Positions 34,855 through 49,116 are shown, numbered from the stretch's first letter. The stretch: 64,000 nt of DNA from Rhodamnia argentea (GCF_020921035.1 NC_063151.1:3844001-3908000), one strand, 5' to 3'. Program-made: numbers and translations. Notes: generated by a model not told the origin, from the letters alone.

Positions 34855-36972
34855 ATGTCTCGTTGCTTTCCTTATACGCTTCGCGAGGGATGCGTGAAGA
34901 GGGGGACGCTTAGGGAGACTTTGATGGGGTCCCTTAAGGTTGGTTGAGAAATTTCGGTTTTTCACGCGACTGGTGCTGAAACTGCATCTTCTGTCTGTCT
35001 TGGGTATTGATTGATTGATGTCCCGATGATGGCTACGGCCTTGGATTTTTCGGCCCCGTGATTGACGGGGGTCTGTTTAGCGATTTGTACATTGATGTGA
35101 AGTTGCTGGATCTTGAGGTTGACTGACTGGGGTAGAAGGTTGTATTCCGTGTTGTGGTAGACACTAGCTGTCTACGTATTTTCTGGATCTTGGAATATTG
35201 GTTGCTCTGTTTTGTATACGATGAAGAAAGAGCTATGGAGTATGCAAGTCAAAGGAAACAAACTCTGTCCATCTTCTTTGTTTTGTGAGGCGTTGCTTCT
35301 GATTTGTGCTCTATAGATGTCGATGGGTATAGGCATGGCAATGCCAATCTATAACATAGATTCCTCCCTGGTTTGCCTTTGCTTGGTATTTGGTGCACAA
35401 GTAATTTAATCTAAAATACGAAATATGCTGACTGAAGTGCTAGATGCACCTCTGTCCTCTCTTTTGTTGGGTTAATTTCAGTGATTTAAACTAAAACCGT
35501 TTTATGAGAGGTCAAACTGCGCATGCAATTATGAATCCTGCTGTAATGTCGAGTTTACAATGATTAACAGTGAACTGGGCATATGGATTTGATGGCAATG
35601 TGGTTTTAAAATGATGCTGTCACGACAGCTGTTTCTGGTGACTCAGTTGTTTCCTAAGATTTACAAGCACGCTTCAGTCTTATCTGTTTATTTTTACTTG
35701 TTTCGCATCCTTGCATGGATTTCTCCAATTGGTTTATTATTTAGTTGGATTTAATTATGAAACATACGAAAAATTATCATATCGGCTGCCAATGCTAGCC
35801 TTTTTAGATGTTCACTAGCAACAGGTAGAATAAACGTTTTCTACCTCTGGATATCATGTCTTTTTGCTGGTTGGGGGAGGGTGAGTGGATTAATTATATT
35901 GGGATATGAATGTTTTGGGGCGTTCATGTGGAAAAAACTAGATAACTCGTCTTATGGCGACCAATGCTTCATCATAATGCTTGGTCGTGCTTGCTTCTTG
36001 GTTTCCTGGTCCCCTGGTTTCCTGTCTCTGTGCTAAATGTTCTTCTGGTGCTTCAAAGCTCCAGAAGGAAAAGGAGAATGCGGTCGAGACAAAAAGAAGT
36101 AAGCCAAACAAGAGGGAAAAGGAGAAGAGAGAAACCCATTTGAAACCCTTGGCCATTAATGATAGCAAGGTAAAGAGGCCATCTCATGGGAAACCACCGG
36201 CAGGACTGAGGAAAAGAAAAGTTTTTGATTCAGACTCCCCTCCAGTAAGTAAAGACTCCTATGAGCAGGCGGAGAAGAGTTCAATTACAGAAGAACATGA
36301 GCAACCAGTTGGTTACCTATCTGATGGGAGCAAGAGCAGCAAAAATGAGAGTAGACAAGATGCCTCAGCCTCTAGCATCGAACGATGTGGTGAGTTTTGC
36401 TTATTTGCATTGAAGTTGGAGCTGATTGGGTTGTGGTGGTTATGGACATGATGTGACTTTTGTTGTTTTTTTGGCACCAAACAGGCAACATTCTCAGAAT
36501 CCGGCTGAAACGGACAGCAACAGCCGATAGTCCACTTGGTGGACAACCGGAGTGCAGTACATCTGGAACAGCATATTTTACCCCTAAGAATCGGCGTGAG
36601 ACGAGTCAAGTGCCTTGCCAAATAAATGCCACTTCTATTGATGCAAGGGAGCTCGTAGTGGAGAAGCCAGAAACCTCTGCTCAATTGGATATAGCATTTC
36701 CAACTGTCTCTTCGTCGACCAGAAATGAATCGTTAGAGCTTGAATCTGCATATGAAGCTCTGATAGAGCATTGGGTGCCCCTTCCTCTGGATCACGGACT
36801 TGATGAATCTGATGACCAAGACTGGCTTTTTGACACGAAACGGGCAGAGGGTAAAGGTCCGAAGAAACTAAAATCAGGGGATGATGCTGTAATTCCTTGT
36901 ACTTGGCCGCCACAAGCACATTTTTTGCCTGAGGCCGAGATTTATGCCCTCCCTTATACTGTTCCCCTTTGA
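34855..36972 (+). CDS. Plant-specific basic protein of the MSRCFP family
   Basis: Three exons (34855-34938, 36059-36389, 36485-36972) with GT-AG borders give 300 aa. The family is known only as a plant protein of unknown role, sometimes labelled DNA-ligase-like; Arabidopsis relatives from memory are At1g20100 and At1g75860. The N-terminus is MSRCFPY. A Lys/Arg/Glu-rich segment follows at about 29-75 (LQKEKEN..., KREKEKRE), probably nuclear. The C-terminal part has HWVPLPLDHGLDESDDQDWL and ends ...ALPYTVPL. The Pro-Pro-Pro-Gly-Tyr that I remember after MSRCFP is replaced here by a divergent TLREGC stretch. Intron 1 is 1.1 kb. Confidence 0.82.
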
Positions 36973-37236
36973 TTTTTTTTTTTCCTTTTGTGGTTTTCGA
37001 ATCACTTTGTAAAGCGGCACAAATGTACATATGAGCAATGGAAGAGAAATTTTGTTCCTTTGCCTTGTGTAGTCTTGGAAATGTCTTGCTTGGTTCAAGA
37101 GTACAGGAGGTTCTCGGCCGTTGGCGCTTGGATTAACCTTTCATCTCGTGTCTGGTACTAGGCGACAACAATTCATGTGATAAATGACGTGATTTTGATT
37201 CATGTACTGGACGAAGCCCTCGTGTGCAACTGCAAT

Positions 37237-37841
37237 CTAAGTAGCACCGATACCGACACGTGACACGACACGACATGTCGATACTTTATTTCTCAAAACT
37301 AGAAAATAATAGGTATTATATGCATTGATTTTAATCGTAGATGGCGAGCATTCACTTACGTCAACAATTGGACAAACTTAAGAATTGTAAAAAATAGAGA
37401 GATATCATATTTTGGAAAACTTAAAAGCATGGCACCATAAAAGGATACCAAACGAGATTAGAAGGTTTTATCTTTCATAAAAGATCCGAAAGTTAGCATT
37501 GCTGAGTAGTTAAGGTAAAATTTTTAGAAGATGGGTCGGTCCCACAACTCGGAGAGAAGGAAAGGGAAAAGCGATGACGGGGGTCGCAGTTCTACAATAT
37601 CTAGAGTTCCAAAATCCAAACTGTCGTTATTAAGTTTTTTCTCTTTTTTAATGAACTTCACATGTCCGACACGTTGGACTCGGGTGTCGGCAGAGTGTCA
37701 GCCCCATTGACCAAGTGTCGAAATGCCGATACGCGGTCAACGCAACCGACACGGGTGTCGGGAGGTGTCGGACAAGTGTCGGTGTCGGACACGGTGTCAA
37801 ACACGACACTCTCACTTAGGAGGAGTGTCGGTGCTACATAG
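37237..37841. mobile_element. hAT-type MITE, 605 bases
   Basis: Ends are CTAAGTAGCACCGATAC and, reverse-complemented, CTATGTAGCACCGACAC: 15 of 17 positions match. The flanks carry the 8-base direct repeat ACTGCAAT (37229-37236 and 37842-37849). The sub-terminal regions are rich in GTGTCGG/CCGACAC words (for example 37665-37800). There is no transposase. It lies about 320 bases upstream of the VPS35 start codon. Confidence 0.85.
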
Positions 37842-38162
37842 ACTGCAATTGGAAAAACGGTTATCATGTTGGTAGATTCTGACGGGCTCATTTCATGTCA
37901 ACTCGTTGTGTAGGCGCGCTTCGTGGCAAATAATTTCGTACGCCAGAAATTGGCTTTCTAATTTGGGAGTGCCCGTCTGGCTGATTACAATCGCGTACAG
38001 CTTCGCTGTAAGCTGGAGGAGGGAGCATATACACGTGCACATCCCACGATTCGTTCATCCCTTTTTGCCCAAATTTAAGTAGAAACAAGAACAACTGCTC
38101 CGTCTCTCTTCTTCTTCCTCTTCTTCCTTGGACTCGGAGGGTCCAAATCTCTCGAACCGTCA

Positions 38163-38467
38163 ATGGTGCTGGAAAGAGCCGAGGACGAAGAGAAATGGCT
38201 CGCCGAAGGGATCGCCGCCATTCAGCAGAACGCCTTCTACATGCATCGCGCTCTGGTAACTTCCGCGCCTCCCAACTCCGTCCGATCATCGTCGCCGCAT
38301 CGGAGTTTCGCTAACCTCCCTTGATTTTGAGGTTCTTATTCTGTCCTTCTCGTTTCAGGACGCCAACAATCTGAGAGAAGCTCTCAAGTATTCGGCTTTG
38401 ATGCTGTCCGAGCTTCGGACTTCGAATCTTTCTCCTCACAAGTATTATGATCTCTGTACGTCCTCTC

Positions 38468-38501
<34 letters not shown>

Positions 38502-41500
38502 CTCCTCCCTGAACTCACTGGCATAGTGATTCTGTCGGCTCTATTTCGATACGGTTAGGTAGTTCCGAACTTGAAAGGCAATTGAGCAAGTGTGTTCGTT
38601 TGTTTCGTTTTGTTGGTGATTTAGCCGTTTTCGGTTTGATTAACTACTAGATATGAGAGCTTTCGGTGAACTGAGGGGGCTGGAGATGTTCTTCAAGGAC
38701 GAAAGCAGACATGGCGTTTCCATAGTCGATTTGTATGAGCTTGTGCAACATGCTGGCAACATATTGCCCCGACTGTAAGTGACAGGAATGTGCATAAACA
38801 TCATTTGGTTTGGAAAAGCTTTTCCATTATGGCTTTATTCTTCTATCTCTCTTTTTTTTCCTTTGGTTTTTTTTTTTTTTTTTTGCGGGACATCTTTCTT
38901 TTGTTTATCAGTTGACAATTTGATTGTGGCTCAGTCCTACTTTTCCTGGCGTAATTTGTCTTCTCAGCTTTGCTATAATGTGTTCGTTTCGGTTTATCTA
39001 CCGTACAAGTTAAATGCACAATCTTCATAGCCAGTTCAGCTCTTACAGCATGGTAGCTTATGGTGTGTGGTTTTATCCTTCTCCACGCCTACAATCTATC
39101 TAGAAATCCTTTTTATCTGTAGCCATGATGGATAAAGTCAGGCAATTATTGTAAGTTGTTTAGTGTGAGAATAAAGCATTAGCTCATACTGTCCTTTGCA
39201 TGAGTTGGAGTAGTCTCAAATTGATAGAGAGATGGATTATCAACCAATATAAGTGAGAGCTGCTCCAAAAGGCCACCGCCTCTAGTGCTCCTTGTGGCCT
39301 TGATCCACATGAATCGGGCTGAGTCGTTATAAGCAATATCGGAGCAGCGTACCAACCGAAAGTGTGGGATTATCCTAGTGCAAGCCACCACCAAACGGCC
39401 ACTACCTTTAATACTTCGTGGTCAGTAACCTGAAAAAATAGAGTCTTGATGTTTGTAATACGCATTAAGGTGGCAATCACATCCTATTTCACACAATGAC
39501 CATGTGGATTAGAGAACTATCTATGATTATGATTTGTTTCACACCATGTACATAAATCAATCTGTTCATAACATGTGCATTAATCAATCAAACCATGTAC
39601 GTTAATCAATCACATGCAACTGCTGCCAATCGAGATTCTCCTATGAAATGACCCTTAATTCCAGGAGTTGATGTTGTCTCGTCCAATACACTCGTTACAT
39701 CTGTAGTAACTGTTTCTTTGTTATGACACTTCGTTTCTAACTTCATGGGAATGTATCTTTTTTCTCGACAAAATTTCTGTGGCTGTATTGCTATCTTCAT
39801 CTTGTTATGTGTATCCTTGACTCACGTATAGATTGCATATTTGTTTCCTGCCAATGTCTTATGAGTTCATTTTGAGTTCTTATCTTGGAATGCCAGCTAT
39901 CTCCTATGTACTGTGGGATCTGTGTACATCAAGTCCAAGGAAGCACCTGCCAAGGATATCCTTAAAGATCTTGTCGAGATGTGTCGTGGTGTTCAGCATC
40001 CAATACGGGGCCTTTTTTTAAGAAGTTACCTGTCGCAAGTCAGTAGAGATAAGTTACCTGATATTGGTTCTGAATATGAAGGGTATGAGTACTTTGTTCT
40101 ATCCTTTCCCACTTCACATTCAGGTTCTTCACTAGGGCCAGCCTTCTCTTCCTGGAATATAGATTTGCACGTGAGACAGGCTAACAACTATGATGAGGCT
40201 CGTACTCTAACAGGCAAATAAATCGGTTTTTGCTCGCTTAAAAAAGAAGTCACAAAGTGCACGTTAATGACTTGTGCTCTATTTTATATTGATGCTTCGA
40301 ATTTCAAATGGATTTCTTATTTCTGTCCCTTGTTGGTTCTGTTCAAGGTAGAGATTGACTCTTCAAGAAATTACAAAGAGACAAGAAACATGTCTGAGTT
40401 TGTACATGTAGTGAAATTTCATTAAGATGCTGAACTTTTTCTTCCTTCCTTTCTTCTTCTTATCCAGGATAATGTGGTCCGATTTGATGCATTCTCTCTG
40501 TATACCATGTTTGGCAACCTTGTAGTTCATAAGTACTTCTTCTACATACATTGAGTTGTTTGTTGAGAATTAAATCCACTTGTAGATCCAAATTATAGAG
40601 TACATCTACTGCTAAATTATTGTGGCTCTATTAGTCCCTCTTAGTAGTTATATCTTTTCTGGTGACTGTCAGTTGCTCCATATATAATTTACGTCTAGTG
40701 CTGAAGTATGGTGGCTCTACGTGGTATATAGTACATGATCGGTGATTGGCTACAAATTGATAGTCTTGATCAGTTGATGTGCTGATGTATCGGCTTCTAT
40801 GTCAACCTGCAGAGATGGCGACACTGTTATGGATGCTGTTGAATTTGTGCTGCAAAATTTTACTGAAATGAATAAGCTTTGGGTCCGCTTGCAGCATCAG
40901 GTGAACCTTGCTCACCCTTATACTGTACTTTAATGACATGCACAGTGGCATAGTATCTGCAATTACATGCTATAAGTGAATCATGAAATTATAATTTTTT
41001 GGCATGTAGGTTTTATGGTGCTTGTCTATCATTCATTGTCTTTGGTGATCCTGGGTTGAGGCATTCGATCTGACATTCTAGTCTCAGGGTCCTGGTCGGA
41101 TTAGAGAGAAGCGGGAAAAAGAAAGGAGTGAGCTTCGTGATCTTGTAATAATCTGACATTATCTGCATCCAAGGTTCAGCTCTGTTATACTAAGACACAT
41201 GAATTAACTGTGACTAATTTTCCTAGGTAGGGAAAAACCTCCATGTTCTTAGTCAGATAGAGGGTGTGGATCTTGAAATGTACAAAGAAACTGTTCTTCC
41301 CGGGGTCTTGGAGCAGGTACCTATTATTTTCATTCTGGTTACTGACTTTGAATTTTGTTTCTTCCAAAAATTGCATCATACTCTTGATAATATCACAAAA
41401 TTGTCTTTGAACAGGTTGTCAACTGCAAAGATGATCTTGCCCAGTATTATCTGATGGAATGCCTGATCCAGGTCTTCCCAGATGAATACCATTTGCAGAC

Positions 41501-44500
41501 CCTTGAGGCGTTATTGGGTTCTTGTTCTCAGCTTCAGGTAGGCACGTCTTTGTATAGTTACCTCACTGATTTTATTAGCATGTTTGATGCTATGAATATA
41601 ACAACTTAATTGTTCAGCTTCTTGCCATCACTGCCGCTACTGCTATGATGACACTGCTTCTACCACCTTTTCCCTTATCCATCTGTATTGACTCCATTTT
41701 CCACAAAAGTAAACTTCATTGAAGATTTGTTATGTGTTTAAAAATGAGTTTATGGTATAGAGTTCCCGGTTGGTTTAGTCACTGTAGTAGTCATATTATT
41801 ACAGTTTCCATGAGCATTGCCTGAACATCCAGATCTTTTAGCGAGTAAGAACAACTATTGCATGGGAAGATCAAAGTGTCGCTAAATTGGATGGGTAGCT
41901 TGCCAGCTCTGCAATTAGGGCTATGCTCTGTCAGAACTTTGAATTCACTGATGAGTATCAGAACTTTCAAACTGGCTCTTTATTGGTGCCATATTGTCAG
42001 TATCATTCTACATGCTCATTTTAAGATACAAAGATATTCCGTTCAAACCGGCTCTTTATCACTTCCAAACTGCAAATATTATTTTCCATGCTCATCTTAA
42101 GATACAAAAGAGTGGATTGTGGAACAAAGATGGCTTATTTACTTGTTGTCTAAAAGAAAGAAAAACTTGGTCTCTCCCTTGGTCATCCTACACTGAGCAG
42201 CATACTTTAAGTTTTTCCTTTCCTTTCCTTTCCTTTCCAACTGACATTATGCAGGGCTGTGTGGTAGAGTAGAGCTTCTCATAGGTAGAAATTTGTCATC
42301 TTCAAGAGCTCATTAGCATGATATATTTAGTTCTGCTAGTCATCTAAGAGAGATAAGCTGATATATCCCGTAGAGATTTGAACTTCTTTTCTTTCGTTCA
42401 TCTCACTTGATATTGGTTCTCAGCCAACTGTTGACGTCAAGATGCTGCTGTCTCAGTTGATGGAAAGATTGTCAAATTATGCTGCTTCAAGCCCAGATGT
42501 AAGTTAGCATAATAAAAGTTCGAGCAGATCTTCTTTCCCCAACTTTATTGACATTTTCTTCGGTTAATGTCAGGTATTACCAGAATTTCTGCAAGTTGAG
42601 GCATTTGCTAAGTTGAGCAGTGCCATTTGGAAGGTGAATAGCTAAGTTTGTGTCCTGAAAGAAATTCAGGCTTGTAAAGATCCCAAAGTTCAATTCATGA
42701 TAGTTCTTTTAGCTGTTCTGAGCTTACACCTAGCTGCAGACTATTCACAAATTTTAGGTGGTGATATGCAAAATACAGATCTGAATTTGAAAAGACATTA
42801 ATACTTAATGATGTGATCTGAAGAATTAATCACAAGAACAAATTTAGGGATATAGTGCCAGTGGTCCTTATAAATTCACCCAAGTTCTATGCTTGTGACC
42901 CTGAAGCTAAAATTTTAGTCTTTGAAATGCTCCTCCTTTTGCAAACTATCCCTTAAGTATTCATTTTGACAATAGTGGGTCTTCATTTTCATTTTAGGTG
43001 AATTTGAGTCATGTGTTTTGGATGGCAGCTTCCTGGTTGTAGTGCCTAACCTAAGATTTGCAGTTAAATTTTACTTAAATTTCTTAAACTTCTCCCATAA
43101 TATGCATCACATGGAAGAAACACGATCAGCTTCTCCTTAACATGAGGTCTAGGAGTAGGGACCAATTAATTCTAAATGATTATGAAAGGATTAGATGTTC
43201 AAATGTAAAATTTTCGGACTAAGATTGAAGCTTGGAAATTGATAAACGGGGAGGCAAACAAAGGCCTAGAGAGATTTGAGCAAAGGACCTATTTTGACAC
43301 TACGCAAAATTTACGGGATGACAGTCAATTGATTTGAAAGCTTAGGTTATTACGTGAAATCTTTTTCCCAGTAAGGATGTATTTTATGAATATGTAACTG
43401 CTGATTGCATGTACTTGTTTGAGTTTGACAAGAACGCATTGGAACAGCGAAACAAGGACGTGGAGACAAAAAATTCAGATTGCTCGAGAGCATTAGATTA
43501 CAACTTCAATAGTCTGAGTAACGATAATGCAAGCTTATAGGAAATACCTATGAGAACCTAATCTAGGTCTTTTGTATGTCCTTCAATGATCATGGGAAAA
43601 TTTTGGAACTTAAAGTTTGTAGGATCCAGGTTAACAAGTTACAGTCTAATGGCAGGTTGTAGATGCCCATGCTGAGATGCCAGTTGTTGGAGCAATTTCT
43701 TTGTATGTTTCTCTTCTCACATTTACTCTCCGTGTCCACCCTGATCGCCTTGATTATGTGGATCAAGTTCTGGTATGTGTTCTTCTTATACTAATTCACA
43801 GTTCAAGCATTGTTTTTGCCAACGCCATACCATGGTATTGGACTGATTTCAGTGACAATGGATGATGTCTTGACATCATACTTTGTGTCACCATCAATTT
43901 GGAGAGGCCTACATGGGCATGATCTATCATTTCTGTGAAAACTGCTGTGCAGGGAGCATGTGTTAATAAGCTCTCCGGCAAACCAAAGCTTGAGGACAGA
44001 AGAGCGAGAAAACAAATCGTTGCCCTCCTAAGTGCTCCGATAGAGAAATACAATGATGTTGTCAGAGCCTTGACACTTCCTAATTATCCGCGTGTCATGG
44101 AGTACCTTGATAGTTCGACAAACAAACAAATGGCAATGGTTATAATTCAAAGCATCATGAAGAATAACACCTGCATCAAGGAGGCTGATAAGGTCGGTAT
44201 CACCCTTTCACTTTGTGTTTTCATATTATGATTTTGTGACTAAGTTCGGCATTTGGTTTTGTAGGTTGAGGTGTTGTTTGAATTAATCGAAGGACTAGTT
44301 AAAGATGTGGATGGAATAGCTGTGGATGAGGTACTGATAAGTATATTACAGTATAATTATTCAAATCCTGTCGGTAGATACTACATTGGTAGAGGTCTAT
44401 AGGGTGTTCTATTCCAATTAGATGGAAATTGACAGTTTTGCTCATTGTGTCAATAGGTATTGTTAAGTAACCTTTTAAGTTTGTTTGTTCAACATTACTT

Positions 44501-47500
44501 CACTTCCTGCCCTTTCCTTCTCACTTTTATCATATCAAACATTTACTGTAGCTTGATGAGGAAGATTTCAACGAAGAGCAAAATTATGTTGCTCGCCTTA
44601 TACATATGCCATATAATGATGACTCAGAAGAGATGCTTAAGGTAAGTAAGTCATGCTCTGATGCATGTTTTATGCAAATTCTCTATGATAATACTAATTT
44701 AGAGAGAAACTTACCTGTTATTGCTGTCTGCATATGGGCTTTTATGGAGAGAATGGGTATTTGACAGGAAAGGAGAAAACCTGTCTCCTTTGTTAAGGAC
44801 AATTGACATCACCTGGGAAATTTTAAAAAGAGGTCTGATCACATCACATGTGTACATCTTGGACTATGGGAGAGTTAAATTGTCTCGTAATCTGTTTTGT
44901 GCACTACTGCCTTATATCTATTAGAGTCCCTATATATATTTATATATTTTTATTTTTATTTTTATATATTTATTTTTATTTTTTATAATTATTTCTTTTT
45001 CCTCAATCGGTCTTGCTTTTATTTTATTTATTTTTGGGTTCATCGACCACTGACCCCAACTAGTTTGGGATAAAGGTGATGTTGATGTTGATATTCAATT
45101 GAAATATTTCTTTCTGGCTGATGAAGAAATCCTTTTGATAGTCTTTTACAGAGTTATGGTTAGTTTCATCATAGAGAGAAATGCAGTCTGGGCATCTTGA
45201 ATTCGACAAACATGTTATATACAAAAAGGATTGTTGACAGTTGCACCCTAATTGAGTAGTGATTATTTCTATCCTGATTAATGGGTGATTCAATTGATTC
45301 CATATGCCATTTATGATGTAACCAGTGTTTTTCTAACTTCAAGTGACAATGGGTATCATCCAGTGTCCTCTGCTTTTATCATTGCTTCATGTTTCTTTGA
45401 CTATGAAACAGTTGGTAATTGATTCCATAATTTTCTAATTTGCAGATCATGTGTGCAGTGCAAAAGCACATTATGGGCGGAGGTCCAAAGCGCCTGCCTT
45501 TTACAGTTCCTCCACTTGTTTTTTCTGCTCTCCGGGTATGCTTTTATTCTCCCCCCACCCTTGACTGATCTGTCGAAAACTTTTGATTGATTATCCACAT
45601 GGAAACTACACAATGAGATCCGAACGGGATGAAAATTCAAAGAAATAGAATCATCTGAGAATTGCTATTGCATTTCTTTATTCCTGCCCCCTTACCATTT
45701 CCTTTGTTGTTGGATTGCCTGTCAGTTAGACATTTATATTTATGCAAAAAAGCGACTCCTCCAAAATAAGTAGCTAATATTAGTCACTTTTGGATTCGCT
45801 AACCACTGATTTTCATCTCCACTTTCAACAGGTATTTGGTGTGCATAAATTACTTATTAGAGGTCTAGATATTCTGTGTTTGATGGAGGAACAACCGGGC
45901 AATGGTATCACTAGATCTGAAGCATAATCTACTAATTAAAGTCTAGACAATGTTTGTTTTAGATGAATGAACAAACTGAATGCGGGTATCAAAGATCTGC
46001 TTAGCTTAAGCACTAACTTTTGAATGTGAGTTCGTTTGATTCTCACTTAACAAGCTGAAGACAATGCATCCTTTAGGCAAAAGTTTCTTGGTTGCCATGA
46101 ATAAATACTGCGCATAGTGCATCCATTGGAGTTCTTTTTACGATGAATATATCAGGACTTGTGAGGTAGAGTTTACTTTTGGCAGCAGCATCTATTCCAA
46201 TCAAAAAGGAGATGCATCATAGACGCTTAAACAAAACGTTTACGTGGCTTCCATTACTTTGTTATATAAAGGGGGTTGCTACAAGAGTCATAATTAAAAG
46301 CATGATAAAGCTGATTCCTTGGATTCGTTACTTTATTGATGATGTATTCTTTGCATTTGTCAAAATTTCTTTTCCCCTCAAGCAGCCGGAACAGTTTGCT
46401 ACAATAAATCTGATTATGTCTTTATTGACTCTACTCTGGCATCAATTGGAATATTCTGAACTGGAAGTGAGTCAAGGCAACTGTTTTTTGTCAGCTTGCA
46501 TTTCATGTAATCCATGTTTTCCCCCTGTTTTTGCCATGCAACCCTGAGTTGGATTTTGAGAAGTATCCGCACTCTGGAGAGATATGAATATGGTTTTTAA
46601 ACCTGCTTGCTTGTAATTTCACTTTGTGATTATGGAGAGGGGAGCATACACAAGGATAAATACTGCACCTTTCGAAGAATGTAGGCTTCAAATGTTTCTG
46701 CTAACTAATTCTTTAAGACTTGTAACAAATGTTAACCCAAAGAGACTTATCCAGAGTAGTTGGCCGTCTTCAGAGATTTAGGTCCGGCAGTTAGTCTCCA
46801 ATTTTCACCTGGAAGTGTATAGTTTGATCTTCAGAACTATATATTAACTGCTTGAGACATTGTGTTGCAATCTACAGTTGGTCAGACGATTGCAAAGTCA
46901 AGACGGTGAAGTCGTGGGAGAAGAATTGCCTGCAACTCCTAGAAAACTTTTCCGGCTTTTGAGCCAGGTGTGGTTCTTTAAGTTTATTACTGCAACTCCT
47001 TTGTAGGTGAAGTAAATATGTTTTCCACATGGGGTTTTTCCATGTTCATTCTTCTTTCTCGCAAAATTGGACATTATTGTGCAAAGTCTTTTCTGGAACC
47101 ATTTTTTAACACCATTATTGTTATCTTGCCTGCGGTTATTTCGTTATTCTGCTAATTTTCTGCGATTTTTTCTTATTTGCTAATATGCAATTCTCACCTA
47201 TCATCTGTTTAACTTTTGTTTCAGATAATTGAGGCTCTTTCATCTGTACCATCACCCGAACTTGCACTAAGGTTATATCTGCAATGTGCAGAGGTATGCT
47301 ATGACCTTTTCTTTTCCTGTTGTCTTCTACTAAATGAGGTGTAGTATGGTTTAGTTCCTCATTAAGGTAGAAGAAAGAATTCCTTTTTTTTTTTTCTTTA
47401 TTGCTCAGAACTGAAAGGCCGTTACTTCTTTTAACATCATACGCATTAGATTTTCAGAAAGATGTAAGTGGCCCTAATTTTGATGACTTTTAAGAGAATT

Positions 47501-49116
47501 TATTCTACTTACTGAAATCACTTCAATTGGGATCAGTTTTGTCGACATTATCTGACTGAAGATTTTAAAAATGGTAGTGACCTGATTCAAGACAGAGCCA
47601 ACATTGAATAACCACTTGTGAGAGATACCCCAAATTTTGATTTGTAAAAGAAATAAGCCTTTATCCAATTTGAGCCCGTGTTATGGTGTCCAGATGAGTT
47701 CCATACAAGTCTTGCCTTTCACTTACTATGTTTAGTCAGGAAAATAATATCTCAGGCTTTCAGATCATGTGCATAGATGTTGTACATAACTCTGATACTC
47801 ATAATATCTTCCATTACAAAGAGAAACTCATGATTTCCTTATCAGCGATTGTGTGTAGTGGCAAGCAAGGCCATGTTATGAGCATCAATTTTAACTTTCA
47901 GTTTGCATAACTTTTTGGGCATTGCATGTGGAATGCTAGGCTGCCGGCGATTGTGATCTTGAACCAGTGGCTTATGAATTTTTTACTCAGGCTTTTGTAC
48001 TGTATGAAGAAGAAGTTGCGGTAATTGCTTCATACTGTTAATGTGTTTTTCTTACGAGATTTCGAGTCTTTTGACTGACAAATGAGAAATTTGTGTGCTC
48101 TGAATCCCTTTCCTTTTATGATATTTTAAAGGACTCCAAAGCCCAGGTTACAGCAATACATTTAATTATTGGGAGTCTCCAGCGGATGACTGTATTTGGT
48201 GTTGAGAATAGAGATACTTTAACACACAAGGCCACTGGGGTAATAATGCTTGTTGATTTTTCTGCTTCTTTCTCTAATGAAATTATTTAGGATAGAGCCT
48301 AAATTTTCTCCCATGTTTGTCAGTATGCTGCAAAGCTTCTGAAGAAGCCTGATCAGTGCAGAGCAGTTTACGCATGTTCCCACCTTTTCTGGGTCGACGA
48401 TCAGAAAGGCATTAAAGATGGAGAAAGGTTCTTGCTTCCCATAACATTTACTTTTTCACTATTTTCAGCTTCTGTTGGGGACTCATTCTTGCTTATGCAA
48501 TAGGAAAGAGGAAAAAAAGATACTTGTATCGTTATTTTCCTTTGGGGGATTCTTTTTTGCTATTGAATCAAAGGAAGTTATTCCCTTGACAGATGATGAG
48601 TATACTTTCTCATTATTTTGCCTTTGTTAGTTTTTTGGGGATGTGCTCCTTTTTCAAATGTTATGCAAGAGCATGAAATTTTGGATATTTTCTGTGACTG
48701 CAGGGTTCTACTTTGTCTAAAACGTGCTTTGAGAATAGCAAATGCAGCGCAACAGATGGCCAGCGTTACAAGGGGTAGTGCTGGGCCAGTCACACTTTTT
48801 GTGGAAATTCTAAACAAGTGAGCCTCAATTTCAAAATTCCCTTCTTCTTAGTGCCAAGAAGTCTTTTTCGTTCCTTGGTGCAGTTGATGAGAATATGTGT
48901 TTCAGGTACCTCTACCTTTTTGAGAAAGGCAACCCACAGATCACAAGTTCTGCAATTCAGAGCCTGGTTGAGCTAATACAGAACGAGATGCAAAGCGATT
49001 CCACGACCCAGGATCCAGCTTCAGATACGTTCTTTGCCAGCACAGTTCGGTACATCCAATATCAAAAAGAGAAGGGAGGTGTGATGGGCGAGAAGTACGA
49101 GCCAAAAAAGGTATGA
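38163..49116 (+). CDS. VPS35: VPS35, core retromer subunit
   Basis: Retromer subunit for endosome-to-trans-Golgi recycling of vacuolar sorting receptors and PIN proteins. There are 22 exons: 38163-38255, 38359-38455, 38651-38774, 39897-40082, 40813-40900, 41088-41144, 41227-41316, 41415-41537, 42424-42498, 42574-42633, 43656-43772, 43953-44192, 44265-44330, 44552-44641, 45446-45535, 46878-46967, 47225-47293, 47940-48020, 48132-48239, 48324-48427, 48704-48817 and 48906-49116. Every phase fits, giving 790 aa, the length of Arabidopsis VPS35 proteins. PRLYLL at 103-108 is the VPS26-contact motif. Other family stretches are [45 protein letters not shown] and [17 protein letters not shown]. There are no breaks. 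From memory the nearest Arabidopsis relative by position is VPS35B (At1g75850). Confidence 0.95.
38470..38498 (+). repeat. (CT)n microsatellite in VPS35 intron 2
   Basis: About fourteen CT dinucleotides lie just after the exon 2 donor, a likely length-variable marker. Confidence 0.8.

Noticed and set aside
46179-46547. Plus-strand frame of 122 codons in VPS35 intron 15
   Set aside because: The flanking exons 15 and 16 join in phase without it, and the sequence shows no family match.
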